A stretch of 64,000 nt of DNA from Enhygromyxa salina. Its GTDB lineage: Bacteria > Myxococcota_A > Polyangia > Nannocystales > Nannocystaceae. Below the pieces are notes generated by a model. The model made no database searches. It saw only the letters and a list, made by a program, of their open reading frames with translations, and was not told the DNA's origin. The translations under genes and the position numbers were made by a program. Shown here in pieces: positions 26,482 to 39,338 of the stretch. The number at the start of each line of letters is the position of its first letter. The first letter of the stretch is position 1. The DNA lies in the NCBI RefSeq assembly GCF_000737335.2, contig NZ_JMCC02000045.1:1-64000 (forward strand), read 5' to 3'.

Positions 26482-27390
26482 GTGAAGGTGCACCTGTTCT
26501 TTCATGGACAGCTGCGCAGCCCGACGCTGATCCCCGTCGGTGGCGGGACGGCGGTGGTGTTCACGCGGCCGTCGCCAACCCGCGAGGACGACCCCAACGA
26601 AGACGCGGTCGGGGTGTTCGACCTGGGCCCCGACGCTGCGGTGCTCGCCGTGGCCGACGGCGTCGGCGGACACGGCCGCGGCGACGAGGCCTCGCGCGTC
26701 GCCCTCGAGGCGCTCGCCGAACAGCTCGACGAGCTCCAGCCCGAGCAAGGTGATCTGCGCGACGCGGTGATGACCGCGATCGAGCGAGCCAACACGCGCT
26801 TGGTCGCGCGCTCGCCTTCGCCGGCCACGACCCTCGTCATCGCAACGATCTCTCGTGGGCTCCTGCGCTGCTACACGGTCGGCGACTCGGAGCTGATGGT
26901 CGTCGGTCAGCGCGGCAAGCTGAAGCTGCGCACGATCCCGCACTCGCCGATCGGCTACGCCCGCGAGTCCGGGCTGCTCGACGAGGCCAGCGCCCTGATG
27001 CACGACGAGCGCCACCTGCTCTCGAACGTGGTCGGCATGCCAGGCATGCACGTGGCCGCCACGACTGGCCTGACCCTGGCCCCGCGCGACACCGTGATGC
27101 TTGGCAGCGACGGGGTGTTCGACAATTTGTACCACGACGAAATTGTCCAGCTGGTCCGCGCCGGCGAGCCCTACGCGACGGCCGAGCGAGTCGTCGCGAA
27201 CTTGGCCGCGCGCATGGCTGGAGCCAGCGACGACCCCGAGATCCCGTGCAAGCCAGATGACGTGTCGTTCATCTTGTTCCGAACCCAGCCGCCAACCGCG
27301 ATCACGACTCGCCGCGCCGCCGAGGCGAGCGCGCGCGTGGATCCGACGAGCGTGGACGCGGGCGCGGTCTTGGAGCCCGTCGCGACTTAA
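26482..27390 (+). CDS. PP2C-family Ser/Thr protein phosphatase
   Basis: A 302-residue PPM-type phosphatase starting at GTG 26482. Metal-binding motifs are visible: NEDAVGVFD near residue 40, LAVADGVGGHGRGDEAS near 58, MLGSDGVFDNL near 212, and KPDDVSFILF near 256. It would dephosphorylate Ser/Thr residues with Mn2+ or Mg2+. The first 25 residues (KVHLFFHGQLRSP) and the last 40 are not part of the family core. Its position 13 bases after the kinase gene indicates that it reverses phosphorylation by that kinase. Confidence 0.94.
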   Translation: MKVHLFFHGQLRSPTLIPVGGGTAVVFTRPSPTREDDPNEDAVGVFDLGPDAAVLAVADGVGGHGRGDEASRVALEALAEQLDELQPEQGDLRDAVMTAIERANTRLVARSPSPATTLVIATISRGLLRCYTVGDSELMVVGQRGKLKLRTIPHSPIGYARESGLLDEASALMHDERHLLSNVVGMPGMHVAATTGLTLAPRDTVMLGSDGVFDNLYHDEIVQLVRAGEPYATAERVVANLAARMAGASDDPEIPCKPDDVSFILFRTQPPTAITTRRAAEASARVDPTSVDAGAVLEPVAT

Positions 27391-27526
27391 TACACATACT
27401 GGTGGCGCGACCGCGCAGCGTAGAAACCTGGCCCCGGACCGTGCACGCCTGCTATTGTGGGGGTGCTAGAGCTGCGCTCTAGGCCCGGCGTACGGCCCCC
27501 GCCGTCCCGGATGGAGGAACTACAAA

Positions 27527-28429
<903 letters not shown>

Positions 28430-28443
28430 TCCACGGGACAGTT

Positions 28444-28464
28444 CGGGCGAGAAACCCTCGCCCG
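28444..28464. repeat. Isolated copy of the 8-bp stem hairpin
   Basis: CGGGCGAG and CTCGCCCG separated by AAACC, the same stem as in the array at 12940-13166 with a different loop. It lies 15 bases after the lipoprotein stop codon and could act as a transcription terminator or mRNA-stabilising hairpin. Confidence 0.75.
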
Positions 28465-28649
28465 AGCTAAAGACAATCGCGGCCTCACGGGCGTCTCGAC
28501 TGGCGAAGTCGGGGCGCCCGTTTGCTTTCGCTCGTGTTGGCGGGCTCGGGGCCTCCGCTCGAATGCGCGATAGCGCGACCCCCGAATTGTTTGCCGGTTC
28601 GCGTCTCGGTTTTTGCGCCCTGCTCCATGCGGGTGTGCCCATATCGTAA

Positions 28650-31600
28650 ATGGCGATGGGTCGTCTCGATATGGATACCAAGGTCATCAGCACGATGAAC
28701 CCCATGGACTCGACGTGGAGGGCCGCTGGCCACAGCGATCGCTTCGCCGGGCTGGCCGGGCTGCTCGATCATCTGGGGCGCTATGTGCTGCTCGATCGCC
28801 TGGGCGGCGGCGCGTTCGGGACGGTGTGGACGGCCTACGATCCGCAACTCGACCGGCGCGTGGCGATCAAGATCGTCCACAGCCGGGCGCGGCGCGAGAC
28901 CACAGCCGACGCGGCCCGCGACGAGCTGCTGTCAGAGGCGCAGCTGCTGGCTCAGCTCTCGCATCCCAACGTCGTCACCATTCACGACGCCGGCCGGCTC
29001 GAAGACGCAATGGGCTCAATGTCCAACATCAAGGCGCTCGTCGGCGAGGACCTCGAGGAGGTCGAGCGATGCTTTCAAAGAGCGGACCCGAACCCAGACC
29101 CGGACCAAGACGGCGCGGTCGGGGTGTTCATCGTCATGGAGCACCTCGCCGGTCCCACGCTGGCCGAGTGGCTGGTCGCCGAGCCGCCCCCGGCCCTCGA
29201 GGATATCCTGCGCGTGTTTGGTGAGGCCGGGCGGGGGCTCGCGGCCGCTCACGCGCGCGGGCTCGTGCACCTGGACTTCAAGCCCGCCAACTTGATGTTC
29301 GGCGCCGATGGCCGGGTCCGCGTGCTCGACTTTGGGCTCGCGCGCGTGGGTCGACGGCTGCGCGGCAAAGGCCGCAACTCCGGTCGATCCCGGGTGGCAG
29401 GCACCCCCGCGTACATGGCCCCGGAGCAACACCAGGGGCTGCTCGCGGACAGCCGGGCGGATCAGTACGCTTTTTGTGTGTCGTTGTGGGAGGCCGTGTA
29501 CGGCGAGCGCCCCTTCGATCGCGACGACAGCAAGAGCGTGTTCATCGCGAAGTTCGCGGGTCCCCCGAGCTTCACCTCGCTGCCGCCCGAGTTCGCCCAC
29601 GTCCACGCGGCGCTCGAGCGTGGCTTGGCCTTCGATCCCGAGCGGCGCTTCGCGAGCATGGACGAGCTGCTGGCCGTGCTCCGAGACGACCCACGCCAGC
29701 GGCGGCGCAGCCGGATCGCCGCGCTCGCCTTGGTTGGGGGGCTGGTCGGCGCGGGCTTTGGTCTGGCCCAGGCCGCGCAGGGCCAGACCAACCCGTGCGC
29801 GCTGCCGCCTGATCAGTTCGCCGGGGTCTGGGACAACGAGCGCCGCGCGGAGGTCGAGGCCGCGTTCGAGGCGACGGGGGTCGCGTTCGCGGCGGACACC
29901 TTCGACCAAGTTGCGACGGGGTTGGATCAAGAGATCGCGCACTGGTCCGTGGTCCGCCAAGAGGTCTGCCGCGCGACCGTGGTCAACGCCGAGGTCCCGG
30001 TCGAGCGCATGAGCGAGCAGATGCTGTGCCTGGATCGCCGCTTGCGCGCGATCGCGGGGCTCAGCGAGACCCTGCTCGTGGCCGATGCCGAGATCGTCGC
30101 GCGAGCCCGGGACTCGGTCTTGTCGCTCGAAGATCCAGACCGCTGCCGGGCCGACCCGCGGCAGGATCGAGGCGTGCTGTTCGACCCTGCCCGGCTCGCG
30201 CTGTTTGGCGTCGAGGATGCGCTGGCGCGCTCCCGCGTGCTCGGGGAGCTTGGCCGCTACGACGCCGGGCTCGAGTCTGCCGAGCAGGCGAGAACTCGCG
30301 CGACCGAGCTGGGCGACGAGGGTGGGATCGGTCGGGCGCAGCGTGAACGCGGGTACCTGTTGCGCGAGCTTGGCCGCCACGACGAAGCCCGCGACGCGAG
30401 CCGGGCGGCGCTCGCCAGCGCGGCGCGGCGCCAGGATCGTGAGCTCGAGACCACGGTCCTCGTCGATCTGATCGCAACCGAGACGGCGCGCGGCGACTTC
30501 GATCGGGCGCTGGCGATCCGCGAGCTGCTCGAGCCGCGGATCGACGCGGCGCGCACCCCCGAGCTGGCCGTTCGTGTCCACCTGAACGCGGCGGCGATGC
30601 ACGATCGTCAACAACGTTGGGACCAGGCGCTGGCCGAGCTCGACGCCGCGACCGCGCTGTTCGATGCGCGGCATGTCAGCTCCCCCGCCTTGCGCGGCCA
30701 GGTCTACGTCAGCTACGGCAACGTGTTGGTCGGCTCGAGCCGCGACCTCGACGGCGGCGCCGCAGCGTATCTGCAGGCGATCGAGCTGTGGACCGACACC
30801 TACGGCGACCACCACCCGCTGATCGCCAAGACCCGCATGAACCTGAGCGTCGTGTACTTTCGGCTGCACGAGTACGCCCGCGCGATCGAGCTGCTCGAGT
30901 CGGCGCTGGCCCAGATTCAACAGGTCTACGGCGCCGATCACCCCTACGTCAGCGTCTGCATCCAAAACCTCGGCGCGCTGCGCTGGGCGACCGGTGAATT
31001 TCATGAGGCCATCGCCCACACCCGCGAGAGCTTGCGGCTGAGCGCGATCAAGCGGGGGATCGATCACCCCGACCACGCAACGGCCGAGCGCAACCTGGCC
31101 GCTCTGCTGACGATCGTCGGTGAGCACCGCGAGGCCCGGCCGCTGTTCGAGCACGCGTTGAGCGTGTACGAGAACAGCTACGATCTGCACGACAGCCGCC
31201 GGATGGCCTTGGATTCCCAGATGGCGGAGGTCGCGTGGTGGCTGGGCGAGTACGAGCTCGCGCGCACCCACGCGGCGCAGGCCGAGCTGGCGCTCGCGCA
31301 GGCCGAGCCAACCGAGCGGCGCCGAATTGGCCCGCTGTCGGCGCTCGCGCTGCTCGAGCTGCACGAGGGCAAGCTCGAGGCCGCCCACGCCCACGCCCGC
31401 GAGCTCGTCAACTTTCATGAGACCGCGCTCGACCAGAGCAGCCCGGACCTGGCGCGGGAGCGCGTGCTGTTGGCCAAGATCTCGCGCGAGCTGGGTCTGC
31501 GCGACGAGGCCCGCGAGCAGCTCGCGCTGGCGCTGGCGAAGCTCACCCGACCTGATCACAGCGAGCACCCGTTCGCGTGGGCGGTCCGGCTCGAGATGGG

Positions 31601-31829
31601 GCGCCTCGCCCTCGACGAAGGCCAGCGCGCGCTGGCGATCAAGCAGATGGAGGCCGCGCTGAGCTTGGCGCGCGGCCCCGAGGGCGCGCCGGTCCACGCC
31701 GCGATCGTCGAGCTCGCGCTCGCGGACGCGCTCGCGGGCGACCCAGGGACGCGGCGCGTTCGACTGCGCGAGCATGGCCGCACGACGCTGGCAGACTACG
31801 GTGTCCGCCCGGACCTGCTGACGCCCTGA
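28650..31829 (+). CDS. Ser/Thr protein kinase with membrane helix and TPR region
   Basis: A 1059-residue protein with a kinase domain (about residues 45-350: LDRLGGGAFGTVW, VAIKIV, HLDFKPANLM in place of HRDxKxxN, LDFGLARVG, MAPEQ), one transmembrane helix (about 358-380, AALALVGGLVGAGFGLAQAA), then a linker with MLCLDRRL and a TPR-like helical region of about 600 residues (units such as AYLQAIELW, YARAIELLESAL, FHEAIAHTRESL). Membership of the large myxobacterial kinase-TPR family is clear. The extracytoplasmic TPR part presumably senses or scaffolds other proteins. Several ATGs lie near the start; the first (28650) is given but 28671 or 28695 are possible. A remnant of a related gene lies at 33029-33400. 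Confidence 0.94.
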   Translation: MAMGRLDMDTKVISTMNPMDSTWRAAGHSDRFAGLAGLLDHLGRYVLLDRLGGGAFGTVWTAYDPQLDRRVAIKIVHSRARRETTADAARDELLSEAQLLAQLSHPNVVTIHDAGRLEDAMGSMSNIKALVGEDLEEVERCFQRADPNPDPDQDGAVGVFIVMEHLAGPTLAEWLVAEPPPALEDILRVFGEAGRGLAAAHARGLVHLDFKPANLMFGADGRVRVLDFGLARVGRRLRGKGRNSGRSRVAGTPAYMAPEQHQGLLADSRADQYAFCVSLWEAVYGERPFDRDDSKSVFIAKFAGPPSFTSLPPEFAHVHAALERGLAFDPERRFASMDELLAVLRDDPRQRRRSRIAALALVGGLVGAGFGLAQAAQGQTNPCALPPDQFAGVWDNERRAEVEAAFEATGVAFAADTFDQVATGLDQEIAHWSVVRQEVCRATVVNAEVPVERMSEQMLCLDRRLRAIAGLSETLLVADAEIVARARDSVLSLEDPDRCRADPRQDRGVLFDPARLALFGVEDALARSRVLGELGRYDAGLESAEQARTRATELGDEGGIGRAQRERGYLLRELGRHDEARDASRAALASAARRQDRELETTVLVDLIATETARGDFDRALAIRELLEPRIDAARTPELAVRVHLNAAAMHDRQQRWDQALAELDAATALFDARHVSSPALRGQVYVSYGNVLVGSSRDLDGGAAAYLQAIELWTDTYGDHHPLIAKTRMNLSVVYFRLHEYARAIELLESALAQIQQVYGADHPYVSVCIQNLGALRWATGEFHEAIAHTRESLRLSAIKRGIDHPDHATAERNLAALLTIVGEHREARPLFEHALSVYENSYDLHDSRRMALDSQMAEVAWWLGEYELARTHAAQAELALAQAEPTERRRIGPLSALALLELHEGKLEAAHAHARELVNFHETALDQSSPDLARERVLLAKISRELGLRDEAREQLALALAKLTRPDHSEHPFAWAVRLEMGRLALDEGQRALAIKQMEAALSLARGPEGAPVHAAIVELALADALAGDPGTRRVRLREHGRTTLADYGVRPDLLTP

Positions 31830-31872
31830 GGAGCCCGGCGTCGTTTGTTCGTGGGTGGAGTAGCATGCCCGC

Positions 31873-32958
31873 GTGTACTCGAGCGCAGGTCCTGTGATGG
31901 TGCCGGTGTCCCTTGCTGTCGCGCTGCTGGGCTGCGCGCGTTCGATCGGGCCCGCGCACGCTCAGTTGCCGGCGCCCTCGGAGGGGCCGCCAACGACGAT
32001 CGTCGAGGCCGACCTCCGCGCGAGCGAGCTCGCTACCCCGGAAATTGGCAGCGTCATGCCGCTTCACGCGGGCCGCGTGCTGCTCTCGACCGACGGCCGC
32101 CCCCACTGGGGGATGGGTCCGGCGCTGTACTCCGACTCTAGCCGCTATCACGAGAAGTGGCAGATCGAGCGTGCTGCGGACCCGACGGCGCTGCCGCCCG
32201 AGCTCCGCAAGTTCGCAGGGGCAACGCTCGATCTCTACGGTCCGGGTGGTCGGGTGTGCACCGTCAAGATCGACGCGCTGACGGTCGAAGCCCACCTCTC
32301 GATGCAGTACATCGATGGCCAGTACGAGCTGCTCGACGACACCGCGCTGTGGCAGGCGCTGTCGAACGAAGCAGACTACGAGGTCGCGATTCTGGTCGTT
32401 GGCAGCTTTGCCGCCGATCCCCGCTGCGCGACCGCGGTGTGGGCCCGCGACGCGAGCCTGCCGGCCCCCGAGGTGCTCGTCCTCGCTCCCGTCGAAGATC
32501 ACGCCGCGCTGCTGGCCGACGAGCAACGCCGCGCGCTCGAGTCCGACGCAGGGATCGAGTTTACCCGCGCATATCAGTCTTACGTCGTGAACCCCGAGTA
32601 TGCGGAGGACGCCGAGCCGTGGTCGAGTGTGTCCGCGGGGCGTCGACAGGTGTGGGTCGACTCGGCCGGCGCCGCGCGCTTCGTGGCCTTTAGTTTTGGC
32701 GAGTACAGGTTCGCGCCGTGTCACTGGCTAGGCCCGGTCCATGGCCATGTCCGGCAGATCGATGAGGACCGCGACACCGAGGCAGACACGTCGCCCAATC
32801 CGCTGCCCGTCGCTGTGTTCGACGCGAACGGCGACGGGGACTACGAGTTCCTGTTCATCGAAGACAGCGGCGAGTTCGATCTCGTCCACGTCATCAGCGC
32901 CACGCGTTCCCTGCGGATGGAGTTCACGCTCCCCGACAACTCGCATGTGTGGTGCTGA
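31873..32958 (+). CDS. Predicted secreted or lipoprotein, function unknown
   Basis: A 361-residue protein starting at GTG 31873 (ATG 31897 is an alternative). The N-terminal hydrophobic segment ends AVALLGCARS, which could be a lipobox, although the usual positively charged start is missing. The mature protein is acidic with many Tyr and Trp. Near the C-terminus AVFDANGDGDYEFLFIED resembles a single FG-GAP/EF-hand-like calcium loop. It begins 43 bases after the kinase-TPR gene and may be co-transcribed with it. Confidence 0.7.
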   Translation: MYSSAGPVMVPVSLAVALLGCARSIGPAHAQLPAPSEGPPTTIVEADLRASELATPEIGSVMPLHAGRVLLSTDGRPHWGMGPALYSDSSRYHEKWQIERAADPTALPPELRKFAGATLDLYGPGGRVCTVKIDALTVEAHLSMQYIDGQYELLDDTALWQALSNEADYEVAILVVGSFAADPRCATAVWARDASLPAPEVLVLAPVEDHAALLADEQRRALESDAGIEFTRAYQSYVVNPEYAEDAEPWSSVSAGRRQVWVDSAGAARFVAFSFGEYRFAPCHWLGPVHGHVRQIDEDRDTEADTSPNPLPVAVFDANGDGDYEFLFIEDSGEFDLVHVISATRSLRMEFTLPDNSHVWC

Positions 32959-33028
32959 CCTCAACGCGGGTCAGCCATCGCCGCGCCATCGCCGCTAGAA
33001 GCCCTCCCCACGGGCTGGTAGGCTCCTC

Positions 33029-33400
33029 CACGCGTGTCGCCGAACCCGCTGCCTCGACGCTCAACGGGAGTACACGTCCAGCTTGCTCGAGTCCCTCGAC
33101 ACCGCCGACGGCGAGTCGCTCCGGGACATCGCGGCGGTGACCGCCGAGCTGCCCCGGGCGTCGAGCTGCGAGTCCGACCTGCGCGCGCAGGGTGACTTTG
33201 ATCGGTCCTCGCAAGAGCAGGTCGCCGAGGCTCGACGCCAGCTGATGCGCGCCCACGGCCGCGCCGACGCTGGGGACGACGCGGCGGCGCGCTCGATCGT
33301 CGTAGCGACCCTCGCCCAGGAGGCCGTCGAGGCGTCGCTTCGCCGCCGCCACCTACCGCCCTCCAAGCTCCCCGGCTTCGGCAGCTCGCCAACCGGCTAG
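33029..33400 (+). pseudogene. Remnant of a kinase-TPR protein (post-membrane linker)
   Basis: The frame from 33029 to the TAG at 33398-33400 reads HACRRTRCLDAQREYTSSL, then LRDIAAVTAELPRASSC and AEARRQLMRAHGRADAGD. The kinase-TPR protein at 28650 has the same order after its membrane helix: MLCLDRRLRAIAGL, then VLSLEDPDRC, then a helical repeat start. There is no kinase domain upstream and no TPR region downstream, so about 120 codons of a formerly 1000-residue gene survive. An in-frame TTG at 33083 could in principle start a 105-residue peptide, but a gene is unlikely. Confidence 0.6.
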
Positions 33401-33598
33401 GCGCCCCAGCCAGCCCCGTCCGTCCGAGCTCTGGAGCGAACGTTGGCGAGCGCCGTCTAAGCCGTGTTGCCCAGGACCCCCAACTGAGTCGGGCGTGGTC
33501 CACCTCGCAACCTGAGTGACCTCCTGGCTGGCGGGCCGAGTCAGTGGAAGCACAGTTCGCCCTCGTCCTCCCTAACCGTAGGAGGTGGCGTGCCGTGC

Positions 33599-34417
33599 TC
33601 AGCTGTCCTCCTGAAGGAGGAATAGTTTGACAATATGTTGATCAAGCCGAACGGCAATACCCCTGAAGAACTCATTGATCCCCATCGCTTTCTTGAGGTC
33701 GACGGCTTTTGTTCGACCATGAGCTATTCCGTTTCGAAGATTGCGGTATTTTGTATAGTTTGTGCTTTCGTCACCTGTTAAGTCAAAAAGAAGCGCGGAG
33801 CTGAGGATGTCGGGCACATCGACCGATTTCAAGTTTTTGACCTTTTGGGTCAGTTCCGCAACAGCGAAAGGGACTAACAGTGTACCTGGCAAGGGGTAGC
33901 CGTTTGAGGCAAGAGTTTGGTGTAAAACCCTGTTCCGTTGACTCTGGCCTGGCTCATAGGGCCCTCGAAGTTTCCGTGTTGCTCGCAACACTTCGTGGCT
34001 GTTCTCAGCTGTCTGGAGACTGGACAAAATCCGTTCTTTGGCTTTCCTGGACCACCCTGGTTGAGGCCCACCACTATCTCCTCCTTTGGCGGGAGGATTA
34101 TGGAAAGCAATGATCTCCCCGAGCACGTCGACAATGTATGCCTCAAAGTATGAAAATGTGGACAGCACAAGGTATTTTCCGAGGCTCTTCTTGTATGACT
34201 GCTTGATCTCTCGCAGTCGTTCATGTGACTCTGGACTTAATTTTGCCCATGGGAGATCGGGCATCGGAATGTTCATCGGCTTCTCGTCCGGCTTACGTTC
34301 AACCGCCTTCATGTAGGCGCACAGGGCCGGGACGGAGTGTGTAACGAGTATCACGAAATCGATCGCTTCTTGGGTGTTGGACTTCAGAGGGAGATATGAT
34401 TTTGTGTGTGCGATCAC
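33599..34417 (-). CDS. HEPN-type protein (RiboL-PSP-HEPN-like), candidate RNase
   Basis: A 272-residue helical protein starting at GTG 34417. Near the C-terminus YRNLRNGIAHG gives Arg228-x4-His233, the R-x4-6-H catalytic motif of HEPN nucleases, within a helix followed by another helix, as in the family. An earlier helix, LSTFSYFEAYIVDVLGEI, matches the other conserved HEPN helix. HEPN proteins are frequent in toxin-antitoxin and antiviral systems, usually cutting RNA including tRNA. Base composition is near 50% GC, well below the window average, so it is probably acquired. No MNT-type antitoxin gene is adjacent. A tRNA-like element lies 61 bases upstream on the other strand. Confidence 0.72.
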   Translation of the reverse strand: MIAHTKSYLPLKSNTQEAIDFVILVTHSVPALCAYMKAVERKPDEKPMNIPMPDLPWAKLSPESHERLREIKQSYKKSLGKYLVLSTFSYFEAYIVDVLGEIIAFHNPPAKGGDSGGPQPGWSRKAKERILSSLQTAENSHEVLRATRKLRGPYEPGQSQRNRVLHQTLASNGYPLPGTLLVPFAVAELTQKVKNLKSVDVPDILSSALLFDLTGDESTNYTKYRNLRNGIAHGRTKAVDLKKAMGINEFFRGIAVRLDQHIVKLFLLQEDS

Positions 34418-34448
34418 GATGGCATCTATGGCTAGTTGTTGACAGTCT

Positions 34449-34457
34449 GGGGGGGGG
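34449..34457. promoter_or_regulatory. Run of nine G in the HEPN upstream region
   Basis: Nine consecutive G (C on the HEPN coding strand) lie 31 bases upstream of the HEPN GTG start, where promoter elements would be expected. Tracts of this length slip during replication and could tune expression, or may be a sequencing-sensitive spot. Confidence 0.4.
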
Positions 34458-34478
34458 TATTGTACCGTGAACAGACAC

Positions 34479-34574
34479 GAGCCTCAAGTGTATGGTGCAC
34501 GCCTCTTTTCACAGGGGTCTTCAAACGAAGCCCTCTGTGAAAAGAGGAGGGCCAGGTTCGAATCCTGGGGGCTC
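34479..34574 (+). ncRNA. tRNA-like structured element with oversized central hairpin
   Basis: The T-arm CCAGG-TTCGAAT-CCTGG (34552-34568) is a perfect tRNA T stem-loop. It is followed by GGGCTC (34569-34574), which pairs over six positions with GAGCCT at 34479-34484 like an acceptor stem. A D-arm-like stem GTGT/GCAC with a GG-containing loop occupies 34488-34500. Where the anticodon and variable arms should be there is a 21-bp hairpin (arms 34502-34522 and 34527-34547, loop AAAC, one mismatch and one G-T pair). No ordinary anticodon loop can be drawn. It may be a disrupted tRNA, the tRNA 3' end left by an integration, or a tRNA mimic. A candidate terminator follows. Confidence 0.5.
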
Positions 34575-34601
34575 ATTTCAGCGATTTGGTTGGGTTGGAG
34601 T

Positions 34602-34619
34602 AGGGCCCGAGAGGGCCCT
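34602..34619 (+). terminator. Candidate terminator hairpin after the tRNA-like element
   Basis: AGGGCCC-GAGA-GGGCCCT is a perfect 7-bp stem with a 4-base loop starting 27 bases after the tRNA-like element; a short T run (GTTTTC) follows 7 bases later. Its position fits termination of a short RNA. Confidence 0.45.
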
Positions 34620-34890
34620 GACAAGTTTTCGAAGATCCAGCAACTCCCCCCCTCGAAGAGCCCTCCACGTGGCGACGCTGTGCCGGGACACGCCCCCAAG
34701 ACCCCCCCCGAGTACAACTGCTTGGCGGCGTGGCTAGGCTATGAGACCCGTCGCGCGGGCGGGGAAGCGCCGAAGCCTTACCAACACCTCGAGTCGTTCC
34801 GCGAGGTCGACGCGCGCGTCCGCTTCTTGGTTTTCTTGCTCACTTTGGTTCCCATTTTCCCTCATGTTCGGTGTCCACCAAAGTGGGGGA

Positions 34891-35280
34891 GGTTCAAACC
34901 ACATCGCCACCGCCAGCAACGACCAAACCGCCCGCTTGTAGGACATCCCTTCCGGCAAGCTCATCTCCACCCTCGAAGGTCATACTGACTCCGTGGCCGC
35001 GGTTGCGTTCTCGCCCGACGGCAACCTCATCGCCACCGCCAGCAAGGACCAAACCGCTCGCTTGTGGGACGTCGCTTCCGGCAAGCTCATCTCTACCCTC
35101 GAAGGTCATTCCGGCTTCGTGCTCGCGGTCGCGTTCTCGCCCGATGGCAACCACATTGCCGCTGGCCAGGGCCAGACCGTCACCCTCTGGCCCATGCCGG
35201 AGTTGGCCGTCGAACTCGCCTGCGAGCGCGCCCGTAAGTTCGGCAGCTACCCCCGAGTCGCCAAGATCTGCGGCCTCTGA
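34891..35280 (+). pseudogene. WD40 repeat protein remnant with in-frame amber codon
   Basis: The frame reads HIATASNDQTARL, then TAG (34939-34941), then DIPSGKLISTLEGHTDSV and two further WD40 units with AVAFSPDGNLIATASKDQTARLWD. The TAG replaces the TGG of the conserved W-D pair by a single base. Upstream of 34891 the WD40 pattern is lost. The part after the stop codon could still be read from GTG 34993 as 95 residues ending ERARKFGSYPRVAKICGL. The whole is best seen as the broken 3' end of a larger WD40 gene, as found in kinase-WD40 or effector proteins. Confidence 0.7.
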
Positions 35281-35585
35281 CTTGGCCCGCTCGGAGGACG
35301 ACGCGCTGCCTCGCGTCGGTCGGATCCCGTCGCAGCGTGTGCTGCAGGCGTGCTGTGACCCTGCACCACCGCGCCACACTGGCCGGGACGCGCCGGGATC
35401 AACGAAAACACAATCATTCCGACGGGATGCGGGCCAAAGCCGCGCCATCATTGCGGTTCTCCGCACCCCGTCGGACGTTCTTCCAGTACGCCCGGTACAG
35501 GTGCGTTTCGGCTCCTCAATCTCGACGAAAATCCCGGCGCGAGGCGACGCGATGCATTGCACCACGGGCTCCTAGCCTCTCATAG
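35281..35585. other. Intergenic region with a 14-bp inverted repeat
   Basis: Between the WD40 remnant and the end of metH. Arms at 35419-35432 and 35461-35474 (CCGACGGGATGCGG and CCGCACCCCGTCGG) pair at 13 of 14 positions around a 28-base loop. It could end metH transcription or be another small palindromic repeat. No gene is recognised. Confidence 0.5.
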
Positions 35586-39329
<3,744 letters not shown>

Positions 39330-39338
39330 GGGGTTGTC

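Noticed and set aside
29016..31775. 919-codon minus-strand frame opposite the kinase-TPR gene
   Set aside because: It has no protein-like segments and mirrors third-position GC bias of the real gene on the plus strand.
34479..34576. Selenocysteine tRNA (about 96 nt, TCA within TTTCACA or CTTCAAA)
   Set aside because: No anticodon stem can be formed around either TCA; the region pairs instead as one 21-bp hairpin. The 5' base and the acceptor length also do not fit tRNA-Sec.
35281..35585. Cobalamin riboswitch for metH
   Set aside because: The inverted repeat lies downstream of metH on the coding strand, and no B12-box-like sequence was recognised upstream of the regulator-metH operon.
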